Shown piece by piece: positions 5,704 to 6,216 of a stretch of 6,216 nt of DNA (positions are counted from its first letter, which is position 1; every line of letters begins with the position of its first letter). The notes below the pieces were generated by a model. That model worked only from the letters and a program-made list of their open reading frames with translations, had not been told where the DNA came from and ran no database searches. A program made the position numbers and the translations under genes. The stretch is taken from NCBI GenBank assembly GCA_002424545.1, contig DIKL01000134.1, positions 1 through 6,216 of the forward strand. Reading direction: 5' to 3'. Source of the stretch: Syntrophaceae bacterium UBA5619. Its GTDB lineage: Bacteria > Desulfobacterota > Syntrophia > Syntrophales > UBA5619.

Positions 5704-5771
5704 CCGAAAAGAGACGATCGCGGAAGGGAAAGCGCAGCCGTCAATCGTCACCCGATCCCCCATTCCGCGAT
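5704..5771 (-). terminator. Possible terminator after the atoE-like gene
   Basis: ATCGCGGAA (5717-5725) and TTCCGCGAT (5763-5771) form a perfect 9-bp inverted repeat, extendable by GGG/CCC across a one-base bulge. It starts 13 bp after the atoE-like stop. On the minus strand the right side is followed by CGTCTCTTTTC, a modest pyrimidine tract. The loop is long (about 30 bases), so it is a weak candidate. Confidence 0.4.
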
Positions 5772-5784
5772 GCTTTATGCCGTT

Positions 5785-6216
5785 TCACAAAATCCCGAAC
5801 CCGACCAGCAGCGCGAAGATGCTTAAAACCAGGCCGCTATAGAGGAGCGTGACCGTGGTATAGCCCATGATGTCTCTGGCCGACAGACCAGCGAGCCCGA
5901 GGAGCGGCAGCGCCCAGAAGGGCTGGATCATGTTGGTCCACTGGTCCCCCCAAGCCACCATCATCGCCGACCGGATCGGATCGATCCCCATCATCTTGGT
6001 CGCCTCCATGGTAATCGGCCCCTGAGCCGCCCACTGCCCCCCGCCGGACGGGATGAACACGTTGATGATCCCGGCGGCCCAGAACTGGAACATGTAGAAG
6101 GTCTCCGGCGCCGAGAGGGCGACAAACCAGCCGGCAATCACCTTGGCCAGGCCGGTGCCGATCATGATTCCCTGGATGCCGCCATAGAGCGGGAACTGCA
6201 GGGCAATGCCCCCGGC
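5785..6216 (-). CDS. atoE: AtoE family short-chain fatty acid transporter, 5' end outside the window
   Basis: This is the C-terminal 143 residues of a short-chain fatty acid (acetoacetate/butyrate type) permease of the AtoE family, an inner-membrane protein. The frame is open to the right edge, so the ATG at 6165 is internal. Family signatures are QFPLYGGIQG (7-16), FIPSGGGQWAAQGP (54-67), AWGDQWTNMIQPFWALP (88-104) and LSARDIMGY (111-119). Hydrophobic segments alternate with these down to the end, VGFGIL. E. coli AtoE is about 440 residues, so roughly the last third is present and the 3' end appears intact. In an anaerobe this permease could take up or release butyrate or related acids for beta-oxidation or syntrophic growth; that is inference from the family. 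A possible terminator follows 13 bp after the stop. Confidence 0.93.
   Translation of the reverse strand, partial: AGGIALQFPLYGGIQGIMIGTGLAKVIAGWFVALSAPETFYMFQFWAAGIINVFIPSGGGQWAAQGPITMEATKMMGIDPIRSAMMVAWGDQWTNMIQPFWALPLLGLAGLSARDIMGYTTVTLLYSGLVLSIFALLVGFGIL

Noticed and set aside
3576..5852. A very long open frame (758 codons) on the plus strand
   Set aside because: It runs antisense to the TlpA, DsbD and DUF362 genes, which have clear family motifs. The translation is rich in Arg/Pro/Gly/Asp and has no recognisable domain. GC-rich third positions of the real genes remove stops from this frame.

Overview
The window looks like ordinary chromosomal DNA from a GC-rich anaerobic bacterium. My best guess is a Desulfobacterota (Syntrophales-like) organism. 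That guess rests on the high GC content, a short-chain fatty acid permease next to a DUF362/ferredoxin protein, a UPF0045 thiamine-binding protein, a split DsbD/TlpA thiol-reducing pair, and short GGGGACAG-type dispersed repeats of a kind I associate with this group. No phage, plasmid, IS transposase, CRISPR, rRNA or tRNA signature was found. The taxonomy is inference only.

Layout. Plus strand, 1-1705: a compact three-gene run. It holds the C-terminal part of a D-Ala-D-Ala-ligase-like ATP-grasp enzyme cut by the left edge, a small DUF486 membrane protein (862-1209), and a GNAT acetyltransferase (1202-1705) whose start overlaps the DUF486 stop. The ATP-grasp gene carries what looks like a 192-bp in-frame insertion with short flanking direct repeats. 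Minus strand, 1700-6216, read from right to left: the C-terminal part of an AtoE-type short-chain fatty acid transporter cut by the right edge; a DUF362 protein with a two-cluster ferredoxin tail (4518-5645); a minimal DsbD/CcdA membrane electron carrier (3702-4418) followed by a secreted TlpA-like thioredoxin (3163-3690); then a UPF0045 thiamine-binding-type protein (2778-3083) followed by an AI-2E/PerM family membrane protein (1700-2755). The two strands converge at 1700-1705, where the two stop codons overlap inside TCATGA.

How the genes may work together. The DsbD-like protein would carry reducing power from cytoplasmic thioredoxin across the membrane to the TlpA-like protein, which would reduce disulfides outside the cytoplasm. 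The ATP-grasp and GNAT enzymes could form and acylate a small amide-bonded molecule or peptide, but no substrate can be read from the sequence. UPF0045 and the AI-2E-type protein are only 22 bp apart and probably co-transcribed. AtoE and DUF362 lie on the same strand but are separated by two hairpins. One has a T6 run that ends just before the DUF362 ribosome binding site, so it looks like a terminator or attenuator built from a dispersed repeat.

The points most worth a second look are the in-frame insertion in the ATP-grasp gene, the repeat-derived hairpin before DUF362, and a second CxxC motif near the C-terminus of the TlpA-like protein. I do not see convincing evidence of a wholly new system.
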